Assembly (NCBI GenBank): GCA_035079385.1
Contig: JAVHKY010000015.1
Location: 5,022,001-5,086,000 of the forward strand
Source: Aspidiotus rigidus
Lineage: Eukaryota; Arthropoda; Insecta; Hemiptera; Diaspididae
Reading direction: 5' to 3'
DNA: 64,000 nucleotides
The position numbers and the translations under genes were made by a program. Under the pieces are notes generated by a model that was given only the letters and a program-made list of their open reading frames with translations, was not told where the DNA came from and did not search any database. This document shows, in pieces, positions 1 through 12,964 of the stretch (positions are counted from its first letter, which is position 1; each line of letters starts with the position of its first letter).

Positions 1-494
1 TTATATCCAGTGTGAAAATATTATACAGGCCGAGTGCGAGTATATGAAATTTTAGCATCATAATTAAATCTAATGAGTCTCTTCTCGAAATATTTTATAT
101 ATATCTTAGAAACTATTTCGTTTAAAATAATATTCTGATTGCATTGTGAGATATACATATAGTGATATGAAACTGAGATCTACAAAAATGTCTCTTTCCG
201 TATTAATTCGTGGTTCGTCGTAATATGAGGGGAACAGATCAATTAAAGTCGAGTTATAATCGAAAGTCTATTTACACATAATTCTTAAAACTTTAGGAAA
301 AGACTGATGACACATTAAGCCGCAGGATAAGTTTTGCAAAAGCGATCAACTGGTTTAAACTTTTCGAAGTACGAGTACACAATTTAAAAATGCGTCAAGT
401 TATTGGGAGTCGTATAAAATTGGAAAAAATTTTAGAAAGGGAAAATGGGAAATAATTACGTTCTTGATTTGGTAAAGGTGGACAGACAAATTAT
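1..494. other. A+T-rich noncoding sequence
   Basis: No open frame, RNA gene or clear repeat is visible. The sequence is simple A+T-rich intergenic-type DNA leading into the LINE relic that follows. Confidence 0.5.
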
Positions 495-655
495 AGAAAC
501 ACGAAGACTGGGTACCTTGTAGGACACATGCTGAGGGGAGTAATATCCATCAGAAAGAGACTGAGAGAACTGGTCGAAAGAGACTCTCATCAATGAAGAA
601 CATTCGGAGTACATGGCCAGTAATCGACTAGGTCGAACTGCCGAAAACCAGAAAT
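495..655 (+). pseudogene. Decayed non-LTR retrotransposon (LINE) 3' ORF2 fragment
   Basis: Three-frame reading of the plus strand gives pieces that line up with the tail of insect LINE ORF2 proteins: KTGYLVGHMLRG, then GRKRLSSMKNIRSTW, then a weak VELPKTRN. The family pattern is roughly KxxYLGHxxR, followed by a GRK-x-SWLxNIRxW block near the protein end. The pieces lie in different frames and include stops, so the fragment is dead. No target-site duplication or poly(A) tail was found. The stretch from about 655 to 790 has no assignable content. The assignment is inferred from motif spacing and could be chance in part. Confidence 0.45.
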
Positions 656-719
656 ATCCTGCGGGGTGATAAGTGGAACAAGAATGTAGAGTGTGGTGGA
701 AGCTCACAAGAAAATACAA

Positions 720-3700
720 AAATGAGGATAGAATGAAGGGGGGACATGATGAAAAAATTCCCCAGACCAGACGGGAATCAAACCCAGATTAGTCTAAACT
801 GAATTCCAATATACTGTCATGCAAAATAAAATTGACTGATATATATTATGTATGCCCTCATTAACAATCTGCAGCAAAATTTCTATCGCTTTTAGCCAGG
901 AATGTTCTGGTGGCACCATCAAATGTCCAACAATCACATACCCAAATTTGTCCACAAAAACATGTTAATTCGAATGTCGATTTTGTGCGGAATCTCAGAC
1001 TTGTGCCCAACATTGAAACTTGAGTTTTACGATTTTCATCTCATAATTTTATTAGGAAGAAATTTACGGCATACATTTTATCTGACTGTTATTGATTACA
1101 AATATGTTACAAGGTCAGGGGGTGGAATACTAAAGACCCGCAGCTTGAGTTTCCAAGTAGGAAGGAAGTCTCGAAGTTGAATTCTTAACAAAGATCCTCA
1201 GAACGCGTAAAGGGACTCCAAAACTTCTGGTGTCGGCAATCGATAAATGTATGAATTTCTAAACATAAATCCCTGATGATCTTATCGAAAGGCGCGGCAT
1301 AAACAAAATCAGATTCAAGAAAAAGTTGGTTGGTCCACATTCCATGACATACAGCAGCTCTTTAGATATTCTCATTTTATATTATGGTTTCTGTGTATCT
1401 GGGCTCCCTGAAAAAAGTAAGCCCACTCTTCAACATGTATCGCCAAGTTTTGTAAATTCAAATCACAATCAAAATCAATATCTCATATAGGTCGAAAGAA
1501 ATCAAAATTGGAGACTTCCAAGATTTTGATCGATTTTTCGTACGAAAGTAAATTTTTGCAAAATCTTCGATATTAAGCATCGGCAACGCTTCTATTTATG
1601 GTTTCTTTCCCCCTACATACTTTTTAGTTTCATGTTTTCTTTCGTAACTTCCGTTCGTAAATCTCGTTTATCGTCAGTTTTACAAAGATCGATTTTTCCA
1701 AACAATACACTTTTCTTTCGTCTGAACTCGTTCGTCTCAAAAAGTCCAGCAAGCTTCGCGAACAATAATCACTCATTTTCATAATACGAATCCTCGGAAC
1801 GCGTGCAGTCAGGCACAAGTAATAATATTCAATGCAGACGTATAGCTAGCTCCTTCAAAAATAAAATAGTCCACCCATTTGATATGCGTTCTTGATTAAA
1901 TACGACTCGCGCCGTGTATTTCCATTCACTTTGCATATTATAATATTATGTTGAAATTTTGCCCATAAACTAATACGCACAATCATTTTCTTCCTCAATA
2001 AAGCAATAAAATTAATACGATCACGATCGTTTTAATTAATAAATCCTACCTTTAATTTAATGGCCATGCATAAAAATCATCGTGTACATTTCCATCCAAT
2101 GAATACGGTGAACAGCGCCAATCTGCATAAAATGCGTTGTAATATCACTGACTTACGAGCTTTAACAAAACCCGCGAACTCGCGAAAAATCGGCGAAAAT
2201 AAAAGATCATTCACTCAATCAAAATCGAATTCAAAAAAATAATTCTCGAGCTCACGCGTTTCTGGCGCAATTAAACCGTAATTCGACTCGTACACGGAAA
2301 TCAGCGTAACGCGTGATTTGTGCTGCAATATTGTCAACCGGACCGGACGACTTGAACGACATCGGCATTAAAAAAGACTTTTTGGTATCCGAGCTTCGAA
2401 GTACGAGCGTCGTCGTTCGGGGTCTGCGTTCTGTGCATGTCTTTTTTTTCGACGGTCGTCGTCGTCTCCCCCGCCGCCACCACCGCCACAATACCACTCG
2501 GGCACGTTATACTAAGCCTCTCAGTCGCTCACATACTCCGCGTACGTCGCCTTGTCTCGGTTACACCCAGTCGATTATCACCAAAGACATCTTAGAAACC
2601 TTTACTATCTATATTAACGTAATGATTATCCCATAGTGTGGGTTTTTCTCGACATGATTTTTAAAGAATTTTGGCCACGCCTTTCTTCACGTTTTGTATC
2701 TATCTGCCGCGTGTATACGACTTAGCATGGGTTGCAGAATACAGCAATGTGCGCGACGACCAGTGTTGCCATCGGCCTCTCGATGCCGTATTTTTGTACT
2801 CATATAGGCTATGGTATTCTATATTATACTGGCGGTATGTTAGTATTGTATTAATTAAAATGTCGTCGGCTTGTAGCGAATCGACCAACTTCCTTTCTTT
2901 GCGACACAGCGTGATTCTTTACTTAATTATGTTTTTTTTTGGAGTGAGCGAGCAAAAAATACGTTGACAGACTAAAGAAAGGGAGGAATGAAAACTACAA
3001 TCGTCAGATGTTATTGTAGAGTATGGATTGCGTGAACAATATGCGTCGCTTAATATGTGTTGATATTCGTACATACAAAATGAATAACAAAGGAAGATTC
3101 TTCCTCCTTATTATGCTGATAAGGAAACACAGAAAATGTGTATATGTAAAATTGTAGAAAATACCATCGTTAATGAGATAATTTCAACGATCGAGGATAT
3201 TGTTTAGAAACACAGCGGTAAATACGAATCTAACAGATTCATCTTCGCATTCGAAAACTCTAAAAAGGAAATCGGATGGTTATACTTATTAACAGACTTG
3301 TGCTGATGCGTGTAACACAAGAAATTTTTCAGGGGTAAAGTGTTCAATTGAAGTAGAATTTAGGTTTACGAAATTTCGAAAAATTAATTTCTTAAATTGT
3401 GAGAAGACCTTCACAGTTCAATGACATAAAGGGGTGACGTCTTATTATATGGCACTTCCGCCTCGTTCTTTACAGCTGAACTAAATATCATAGCACCAAG
3501 TGTACCAACTTGAACTTTTTTTTCTGGGGGGGGTCCTCAGTTGAGACGAACCCGGTGAGGCGAGTGAATTCCGCGGAAATAAGAATTCTTAGAAGATAGC
3601 CCTTGTAGGGAGATCGCTCTCTTGCGAGGGATTTTCCCTTCCTTCATGTAGTTTACATCTGTAGTGCTTCAGTATCGTTATGATTTAATAATAAAAATAA

Positions 3701-3855
3701 TATGAAAACAAATTTTTTTTGTATTTTTATATTTATTATTTATATTTTAATCATTTTTATTTAATAGTTTTATTAAGGTCGCCCCTAGAGACTTATCGAG
3801 TTGATCGATGCACTGAACGCCCCCCTTCCTATTGTATTTCGGCTATTACGAGTAG
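720..3855. other. Intergenic sequence with a CpG-rich patch at 2250-2560
   Basis: No gene is supported here. Short frames at 902-1180, 2060-2242, 2313-2636 and 2671-2967 have no recognisable family and overlap frames on the other strand. The patch 2250-2560 is distinctly richer in CG dinucleotides than its surroundings (CGTCGTCGT runs, a CCGCCGCCACC run). It contains an initiator-like TCAGTC at 2521-2526, but I see no TATA box or downstream element in register, so a promoter is only a possibility. The region 3590-3840 holds A/T-rich runs. Confidence 0.4.
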
Positions 3856-4052
3856 TCATCTTCTCAGCTGTCCTGAATTGGTCTAGACAGTAGCCTCAGA
3901 TGGCAGCTGAGAAAAGAAAAATGATTTTTTTTAGAGGGAATTATGTCCGCGGAGGGGTCTTCTGAAATAGTATGAGCTCAGTGTTATGTCATCTTTTTTG
4001 CACTGACCTGAGTTCGCCTAGACAATGGCTTCAGGATCAGAGAGAGGAGAGC
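3856..4052. repeat. Diverged direct duplication, unit about 131 bp, with an inner hairpin
   Basis: A block starting GTCATCTTCTCA at 3856 recurs in diverged form at 3987. Both copies share GTCATCTT, CCTGA, CTAGACA and CTCAG/CTTCAG in the same order. The first copy also contains a perfect 10-bp inverted repeat, TTCTCAGCTG at 3861-3870 with CAGCTGAGAA at 3904-3913. No coding content is seen. Confidence 0.5.
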
Positions 4053-4332
4053 AAAACCTAGGATAGACATACAAGGTTCAAAGGAAATGAGCCGCGCACA
4101 AATTGTCCAAGACAGGGGATTTATGCGGACAGAATCATATTATACGTTACATTGTGTTATAAGATACTTGTATTATTATAGATATGTAATTTAGTTATTA
4201 ACATCTATCTTACGCTGAAAAAGAATTAAGTATTGATCCGCAGCGTTTGCCCAGTACTCCTACCAACTTCAATCTTTAAAAAAGTTCATCTTCTCCTAAG
4301 AGATTCCCTTCTATAGGCCCAGCCGGTATTCT

Positions 4333-4775
4333 TCAATATTTCCGCCTACAGAAACCCGACAGATTTTCTCTCCAAAATGAAATTTCCTGACACCGCAACG
4401 CCCGACAAATTTTCTTCATTAATTTTTCATTATGCATTTGTTCATCCTTGGAAGTTTTTGTACATACATAGGGAAGATTCTCCTGATCGGCGGGAGACGT
4501 AGGCTTTGGCAGTATAACTTCTTCCGACACTGTGAAATTACTGTCTGTCTCGCGTTCTTCCTCAACGGCATCTGACTCAAGTACTCGCGGCGTCGCACCA
4601 ACTAAACGCATCGCGCCCCATTATTGACGGCGGTAACGCTGACTGTATCTCAGCTGCTTTCTTGATGTTGTGTACAAAAACTTGCGCTTGTACAGCTTTC
4701 CGGACAGGCGGATGCAAATGTCGCCTATCAGGTGGCCCACGCATAATCTCGACCAGGATTAAATGGATGTTTACC
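4333..4775 (-). pseudogene. Frameshifted coding-like relic, family not recognised
   Basis: Two minus-strand frames join into one plausible protein path. The upstream frame (about 4775 to 4577) has no ATG requirement and reads through IMRGPPDRRHLHPPVRK and IKKAAEIQSALPPSIMG before a TGA. The second frame (4611 to 4333) continues with an acidic, then mixed segment containing VLESDAVEEERETDS and KLMKKICRALRC, ending at a stop after FCRRKY. The overlap of the frames at about 4577-4611 implies a single frameshift. Amino-acid use looks coding-like, but I do not recognise a domain. It may be a transposon or processed host-gene fragment. No intact start is visible. Confidence 0.35.
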
Positions 4776-5235
4776 TAATGTCATTGCTTGGGGAGTACAT
4801 TCTCCGGGTCTCACTTTTTTGCAATCCTATCTGACCGCCTTGTTCCCGCGACTCGACGTACATAACTTTTTTCCCGCTATATTTAAGATTTCTGTACATC
4901 TGCAGTGACGCTAGAAAACTATGAAATTCCATTGAAAATTAATAGTGATTTAAAATTTCCCCCCGTTCGAGTGAAGATGTTCTCTTGTCATTCGTTGAAT
5001 TTATTCAAAAAGGGATTTGAATGACTTAAAATTCGGACGTTTGAAAGACGAGGAGAAATATTCTCAAAGAATCCGAACGTTCGAAAAATAAAAATGAAAA
5101 TTCATGAAAAACTCTTGCAAAATTTAGAAAACAAAATCACCAAATCACCCATCTCTAGAAATCAAGAAAATATTTAGGTAGAGGATTTAAAAGTTTTAAA
5201 AACCACAGAAAAATGTCTCGGAAGTCTACGATTTC

Positions 5236-5660
5236 AATGGGGAAACTTTTCTATGGGTGTTTTTTCGAGAAATTTGCCGTACGCCATGCTATGTCCGGCA
5301 AAAACTGACCTACTCCAATGAAGGATTTTGACTTGAGAAAATTTAGACATTCGGGCCATATCCCAATATATGATATAGAAGGAGGATTTGGAGAAATTTC
5401 GACTTTCATCATAACATATGATATAGGAGGGAGACTTGAGAAAATTTCGACTTTCAAGCTATAATAAATGACAGGAAAGGGACTAAGAAACATTTTGATA
5501 CGAACGATTTGAACTTGAAAAAATTCCGACTTTTCAAGTCACAATATGATAAGAGGGGTACTCGGAAATTGAATTCTCAAAACCAAAAGCAATTTGGCCT
5601 GTAGAACAGGTTCCCTGCGATCCTTGTTAAGTTAAGGAAGCTGTCGTTTTCAAACGATGT
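5236..5660 (+). repeat. GAA-hairpin repeat family, copy B
   Basis: The left end is degenerate (GGGGAAACTTTTCTATGGG) and runs into GAGAAATTTGCCGTACGCC, shared with the copy at 50921. The right end reads ACAGGTTCCCTGCG at 5606-5619, followed by TTAAGTTAAGGAAGC, again shared. Between them are five to six diverged units of the type GACTTGAGAAAATTTCGAC, spaced mostly 45-54 bp with one shorter interval of about 31 bp. An open frame on the opposite strand (5251-5493) is produced by the repeats and is not a gene. Confidence 0.6.
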
Positions 5661-5778
5661 AAAACCTCTAATATTTGTGAGACTTGATGGGCCCTAGAGG
5701 AAAAAACAGCTGCACACTTCTTTAAATATCGAGCTATTTTTTTGTATTTCGGTTGGAGGTATGTTTTTTCACATAGGT

Positions 5779-5830
5779 CTGATGATGATCGTTTCGTTGT
5801 ACAATCGAAACCGGTCGTAGAGTTTTAAAA
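5779..5830 (+). repeat. Retroelement end with hammerhead-ribozyme-like core
   Basis: CTGATGA at 5779 is followed about 20 nt later by GAAACCGGTCGTAG and then an A/T-rich tail. The order CTGATGA, short imperfect hairpin, GAAAC, GTC is that of the minimal type I hammerhead motifs known from Penelope-like elements and related repeats. Here the second stem is imperfect (GAT.GT pairing with AC.ATC) and stem I is poor, so self-cleavage is unlikely. It may simply be a conserved 3' end of an old retroelement. Confidence 0.3.
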
Positions 5831-5899
5831 TAAATTTTTTAGTCTCGATTTAGTTCCAGTTCTTTTAGGCCTAAATATTTGAATTTAATTTCTTAATTT

Positions 5900-8800
5900 G
5901 TTTTTTGACCTTATAGTTGATTAATTTTTACTGCGTCTTTGATTTTTTTCTGAACTTTTTTTCATTTTCAACTGTTTTAATTTTCTTTTATCCAAATTTT
6001 TTGACTCTCGGTTTTGATTCTAATTTCAACTTTATATAAAATTTTAGGAAGTTTTTCCTTGTTTTTGTGATTCGTTACCATTTTTCCTTTCTCTTACGTG
6101 CCTATGTACCAACGTCTCAGCAATGATAATATGGCTCGTACTTTTGTGGATCTTATTCTTTTCATCATTTGGGATAATAACGCTGTGCGATTTAAGAATT
6201 TAGAAAAAATATAACTTGGTATGTTTCTTGAAAAAATGTTCAAGAAATACCACAGCCACCAATATTTGCGCGGTTCAAAAAAATTTTCCCCCACTTGCGT
6301 TCTGGTTGCAGTCTGTAAATACCGTGACAAGCAGACTGATAAAAAGTTATCTGAAATTTATAACGAAAAAATAGAATTTGAGGGACATTCAAATTATATA
6401 AACCACCTGGACTACCAAACAAGATTTTTATTTTCGTCTGCCTCGCTTCCGCTGTTATGAAAAGTCATTCTTTCATCCCATTTTTTTTCTTACAATATAA
6501 AGTACATTTTCTCTATAGAGCCCATCACCTAGACCCTGATATATACCTTACTGAATATAAGTAATGAAATTGACCCCGTCACTCTTCGTCATAAAAAGAG
6601 AAAAAATATTCATACCATTAAATCGATATTTCTTTCATTGTTATATACGGCAACATACATTCAGAATAAGACTGCGGTAATAATGTTTCGTATACGTGTA
6701 TAATATGGATCATAAATATAGAGGAATATACCTATAGATATAATATCACGTTGAATCGCGCGTTCGTCTCTCAGTTATTCATGACGTATCTTAATCTACC
6801 GATTAAAATACTACCAACGTAATTTTCCGTACAAGTCATACAATAAGCCTCCGGCGGTACGAGAAATATAATTCTAATCCAGCCGATATCGGAAGATGTC
6901 TTGAACACGCAGCCAACGTATTATAAACCTATAATATATTAATGGTGAAATTATTTCCAATTTCCTGAAGGAATTACCTTATACAAAATGTATGATAAAC
7001 CTTTAACTTTTTTCCTTTGAAGAATTTAGATCTTTTTTTCTTTTACAATAATATATTTATAATTTCACGTGGAATAATCACGGCCCTTTTACGACAACGA
7101 ACAGCTTAATCTAATACGTGGTTCAGAAAGGTTGAGTTACCGCGCCAGTTCAACGTCCAACGATACCGATTCTCATTGGCTCGTCAACGAAAATGGGTAG
7201 GCGGAGCGCGTTCAACGTTTGCACCTTCGTATAACATGGACACCGAGGCAGTGTCGCCAACAAACGTAAGCCGTTCTGGTGTGTCGTCGATTATGTTAGG
7301 TGTCGCTACCTTGCGGCTCGTTACAATTACGATCATTCGAAGCTCGATGTTTCATGCTTATTGCAAATTACGTACGCCTTGATGAATTCATTTTCTCATT
7401 GTGTGCGTGATTATTTTACTGCTGAGAGATATAGCGGGAAAATATCGCGTGTTAAAAGGAGGCACGGTAATAATCGACTAAATCGCGCCAGACGAATAAA
7501 TGAGAAATAAAAATATTCGGCGATGGTACCAGCAGAACGTATTACCTATATCGTGTCGGGTATGCCGGTATAGTGAAAGGAAAAAATAAATTTTACATTA
7601 ATCATGCCAGCTTTTCCAGAAACTGAGGATACGAATTACACGATTTTCAAAGATTTCTGGATATTCTTCGTCGAATATGTATAATGTACTTTGATGATCG
7701 TGGAATGGTCATTTCGATGGCATACACTCGCACTCCGAAAATCTTATGGAGATACTGAAACTGCGCGAAATAAAAAGGCGCGTTTAACAAAATATATAAG
7801 TGGGGGTAATGAAAAGTACAGTATACCCGAAATTTTCGAGTGTTCTTTTGAAAAAGGAAAAATACGAAATTTTTAGTATGTTCTCATGAAAAAAAAAAAA
7901 ACACAATTAGCATTTACACCATGCAGTCTTACCGCGGAAGGTGCTTCTTTCGTATGAACCCCTGCAGTACAAACTCAGGGCACACTAAATGTGATCTACC
8001 CGCGTACAATGAGTTGTAACATGTACACCTATTCAGGAGTCACTAGTCCTCCAAATTTTAGCCACTTTCTAAGTCGTGACAACGAATTAAGGGTATGCTT
8101 CGCTCGTGATAATACGCCCGTAAAACATAATGGTATCAAAAAAATTTCGCAGTGCTCGAATTTTCAACGTATTTTTCTGATTGTTTGAAATGTTTTTCGG
8201 GAAGGTTCAATTAGAGGCGCTATTACAAGCAGAATTTTAAAATTTTTACTTACACTCTTTTAATTAGACGCTGGAATTGGTGAAAATTCGTCTATTTTCT
8301 AACGGAATGGAATTTTTTTGGAGGTGAAATTCGGAATTCTGTTCCTACAACGCCTTTCATTAACCTTTTCTGTACAACATTTCCGAAGACCGGAAAAATT
8401 CGTCGGAAAATGGCTGCTTTAAGAAACTTCCTTACAAGGGCTAGCCACGCACGCCCGATAAGCGTCCCGTAGTGACCGGTGGTATACTGTACCTTGCAGG
8501 GTATTTAGGGAGTATATATGCAACCTATGCGTCACCACTCAACGAGCGACCAACGAGTGAAGCACACCCTTAATCATACAACAGTATCTTTTATAAGTTC
8601 TTCCTAAACTAGTGTATCGCGAGACCAGTTTACTCCTTCATGTTGATAATGGTTTGCCAATGAAGGTGATCGGGGAAAAGGTGACAAATATGAAACAACC
8701 ACGTGGCTGATTTTGAGTGCATCCTGGCTAACTCTATAAATTGAAGGCTGGACTTCCTAGTGTCGAGGTAGATTGCCTATTGAAGGAACGCACTCGGTGA

Positions 8801-11800
8801 AAATGTGCATTTGGTCGAAGTTGTTGTCAGTGCAACCTGCAAGGCAAAAACGATATACCACTTAGCCAAAAAAGGATACGTGGCAGGCCGAGTAAAGTCA
8901 GACACTGAAGTAAGGAACTATATAAGATAGGTATGTGCAAGCGATGAGAATAAGACAGTCACCGTCTTGATAAAGACGAAAGAGGAGCCATCTACCTAAG
9001 TAGTATCCCAAGCGAATGTTTAACATCAAACATCAAATACAAGAATGCTAGCGATAAAAAATAAACGACGAACTTATTTATTTTTTTGTCTCTATCAATC
9101 TTTCTAATTAATCGAAATTCGATGTTTGATATTTAAATTTCTCTCATGGCACTCCTGAAACCTCCTGAAACTGCTCCTTCTTCCAGTTCATCAACATGAC
9201 GACGGTCCTCTTCTTATCAATTGCGCATACCTATCTTATATAGTTCCTTAACTGAAGAAGAGAGATATATAATGGACAGCGATGTTGTCTAAAATTAAGT
9301 CTCCAGCTCAACACTGCGTTACATTGGATGTTGCTGCTCTTTGATGGCGTCTTTGTACGTTGATGACTTAAACGCAGAACTTGAATGCAGATGCAGCCAT
9401 CAACTAGAGACTTAATTCCAGAAAGCATGACTCTTCCAGTTTCATTACTACTTTAATAGTTGATTAAGTGTTAATTCGAGTTTATTCGCCAAAATTCGGG
9501 TGCTTCATTGGCTAATTGGAGCTGAAATTGTCACGTGATTTCAAGTGTCGTTGGTAAAACTGGCCCTTAGTATTTTAGTGTTTAGTAAAGCTAAACGCGC
9601 GCTTATCATTCGATTAATTTCTATATTATAGAATTTTTAATTTTTCAATTCATTTCATGGTCAAAAGCTCTAATTTTTTGTGATTTTTTTTTCCGTTTAA
9701 TGCCCCTGTTTAATGATCATGTCTCATTTTTAATATTTAATATTTTATTTTTTTTGCGTAAAATTATTTCAATCCGCTTGAATCTTTTTCTTTTCGTGAT
9801 TTCTGACTTTTCATTTCGTATATAAAAAAATCCTATTCAATCTTATGTCGCGGGAACTTGCCCAATATTTTAGAGTATGTCATGTTGCAGTACTTCAGTA
9901 GAATTATGGAGTCTCAAAATTTTTGTTGGATATGTTTCTCACGCTCGCATTATATGAAAACTAAATGAGAGAAAAAAATAAGAATCTTCTTTTGATCTGC
10001 GCTTCGTAGTTCCATTCAAAACGAAAAAATCAGTCAACATTTTTCATTTTGAATGCCTATCCGCAAAAAGAAATTATGTGACAATACTTGATTGAGTGGA
10101 ATTGGGATATTAGAAGCTTTAAGAGCATTAGTATTATAAATGTCCTCTGCTCGGACCCATTACGGGACGAACTATCTAGCAATGCCATTTAAATTCAAAG
10201 TATGAAGGACAATAAACCCTGGATTCACAATTTGCAACTCGGATGGATATGAAAATCTTTAAGTGAAACTGTTGCATGCATAAGTTATTATATATTCATA
10301 ATACAGGTATACAAATAGCAATCCATATAATATATTTACAGTGGAGCTGATGGATGTACTTGGCTACTTATCTGCCTTTCCCATTCCTCTCAACTTCCTC
10401 TAAATGGTAAATAGATCCGTAAGTAGACGAGTGGTATGAATAATTGAAGCTAGCAATTTCAAATAATCATATAGAAGAGGAAGTTGGTAATGATGTAGAC
10501 GGTACGAATAAAAGTGATACATAGAGTCGTCATTAGCAATAGAAGGATAAAGCTTCATTCCTCTCGGAAAATGCATACATGAATGACGAAATAGTCAGTT
10601 TTAAGATTTTGATAGTCGTCGAAAAAACGTACTAGTGATACACAAAGATTTTTAGGGTCTTGATTATTTTTCATGGTATTCTCAATGCTTTTTCTCATCC
10701 CATTCAATGACTCACAAACCTGCGAATGAAGAAAGACAATCTTAAATTTTTGGGAAAATGGTCAAATTAAATACTTCTAACTCACATGCTCAGTAATCAT
10801 CTATCGCCACATCAAACTTGATGCTATATGAAAAAACTCTTCAGTAACACCACTTATACGCGAATTTTGCGTGACTTACCAAGGTATATGCTTCTCACAG
10901 CAATAAAAGTCGAAGTTTTGATTCCTCCGCTTGTTCACTATACCGCAATAAATAAGAATACAAACTGTACACATATAAGATGACCCATATCATAATATGA
11001 AGACGAATTGTTCACTACATTATACCTTCCAGATTTCTCATGTCGGACATCATTGAAATTCATCTGTGCGGCGGATGAAAGGATGAAAAGATCTCCGCAA
11101 CATCCTGTACGTCATGTGAGAGCGTGCTGCGTTCGCGTGCAGATTACACATGGGACCGCCTGTTAAAACGGAATATAGGCCTTCTGTACGACATATAAAT
11201 TACGATTTTCTTTTTTCCTCCTTTCTTCAAAATGTGGAATAATAGCCAACTTACATTGTTATACCTCTTCTTCGGAGTTTGATGGAAAATTATTTAGCCT
11301 ATTTGTTGATATTCAGGTGCCCGGACAGATGTTTCGTCAGAAATTGTAGTAGGTACACGTACCTAATCAAACACATACATGCCTTCTACCTGTCGGCCTT
11401 TTGTGACTTTCTGTTTACAAAAAAGAAAGAAAAGAAATATTAGTAATTTCCGCACACATTAAACAAGGTATATATTATCGAGAAAATAATATAGGAAATT
11501 AACTTCGAATTGTCAATATTAGTCTAATTATAAAAATAGAATAATAATGTTTTGAAAATGAAGCTCCAACTAATGGCTCCTTGTTTAAAATCCATTTTGT
11601 ATAACTAATAATTAATTATTATTTGTGAGGATCAGTCTTCATTGATTTATAGCAGTTGGATCACGACTACTTGAGAAATGAACTGGCGCACCTAATTCAA
11701 GTTTCCTTTCATTTTTGTAACAAATGAATTTTATTATTCTTTACATAGGAGGAGGATTGAAAAATGTTTCTTATCCACAACCTGATAATGTTTTTGATTC

Positions 11801-12560
11801 CGGAAAATGAAATTTCAAAGTTAGTTTGTCTCTTTTCGAGATGCGAGGAATTCAAAAACTTGACTGTAATTAGGAGTTCGAGTGCTGGTGAGTTGGTCGA
11901 ATTCGTCGACTAACATATTTGTTCGACGAAGAAGAACAAAATCCTGACTAGAAAGTTTTGTTGAAAAAGCACTATTTTAGAAAATAATCGTTATAGAATG
12001 TGCAGGGTCACCATAATTAATAAGAAAAATAGTTCGAATGACTACTGAATATAGTCTCGGCACGCTGCAAAAAATCGTAGATCTGTTATTTATTGGGAAA
12101 AATAGTTTAACTAACAATCAAAAGTTGTAAATATTGACACAATTCTGTAATATTTACCATTTTTTATAGTTAAATTGATCATTTTCTGCAGATAGGCGCG
12201 CCGAAACTATATTTATAATCATTTTTAAGTGCAGAAATTTGTTTCAGTACACGTAGATTAATCTGAAAGAAAATCTCATAAAAATACGAAAAAGCTCATT
12301 TTTCAAGAATAACACTTAATTCAAAACATTAAACTTATTTAATGAATCAAATTGTGGCTGATACGTCGCCGGGTGTTTGCCTGTAGACGCAAAAGAAGCG
12401 ATCTTGCCGATTAGGAGAATACTGCTTTCTGATTGGTGTGTATCTGCATGAAACCATTATAAGTGACGTCACCTAAAAACTTAAGATTAGGAATAATAAC
12501 TAACATTTTCCAACCTTTCATAAAAAATGATCTTAAAAGATGGTAAAATTGATTTTTGTT
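5900..12560. other. Long noncoding stretch without supported genes
   Basis: Six-frame reading shows only short unrelated frames (for example 6221-6460, 7176-7382, 9231-9428). The part 7080-7380 is somewhat richer in CG. The part 8440-9030 is less A/T-rich and contains a piece reading KRIRGRPSK, but stops occur throughout and no family is assignable. 9600-12500 is A+T-rich DNA with short homopolymer runs. I see no RNA gene or complete repeat. Confidence 0.4.
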
Positions 12561-12562
12561 GT

Positions 12563-12960
12563 ATTACATCTCTATATGCCGAAAAAGCACTGCTTCTGGT
12601 TTCGTCCAAGACGCTCGCGCTTCTGTCGACCGAATACATCTTCCGTTTCTTTGTAGGAGATAACACCTCTTCTTTTCAGGCGGTGAGTCATTCGAAATAT
12701 CGTTCTCCATCGTGACTTCACTGAGGGTTCGCTTTCTATGGAAATTTCGAATAGTCTCCCATAAACATTCATGGTAACAGGTCCTATCCTCTCGTACGTC
12801 GAAACGGTGATACCAACGCTCAATCGCATTATTGGTTCGAGGGAGACCTTCCAGAATAGCATTTTAGCAGTTCCACAAATCGAGCGGACACGATGGAAGT
12901 TTTCATGTTCACTAATCCATTCGTTTTCAAAATACTCAACAACTTCTTCAGTCTCTTAAG
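12563..12960 (-). pseudogene. MULE transposase C-terminal relic
   Basis: On the minus strand one frame gives EEVVEYFENEWISEHENF, and after a frameshift near 12850 the next gives LEGLPRTNNAIERWYHRF, then CLWETIRNFHRKRTLSEV and an open tail to a TAA at about 12563. The order YFE-x-xW, then PRTNN-x-xE-x-WH-x-xF, then a LWxxI block is the standard C-terminal part of Mutator-like (MULE) DDE transposases. In an active enzyme the PRTNN motif follows the last catalytic acidic residue. The catalytic core upstream (12960-13310) is not readable. The frameshift makes this copy non-functional. It may have come from an element related to the SWIM-bearing ones at 22921 and 47280, but that link is inference. 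Confidence 0.65.
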
Positions 12961-12964
12961 TGAA

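Noticed and set aside
760..795. B-box-like GGGTTTGATTCCCG on the minus strand (tRNA or SINE)
   Set aside because: No A box or cloverleaf upstream. Insufficient to call.
1274..1292. CTGATGA...GAAA resembling a hammerhead core
   Set aside because: Second stem would have to use core bases and nothing else fits. CTGATGA is expected several times by chance in a window this size.
8640..8960. Possible transposon ORF with KRIRGRPSK
   Set aside because: Stops in all frames around it and no second motif. The AT-hook-like string is too short to be evidence.
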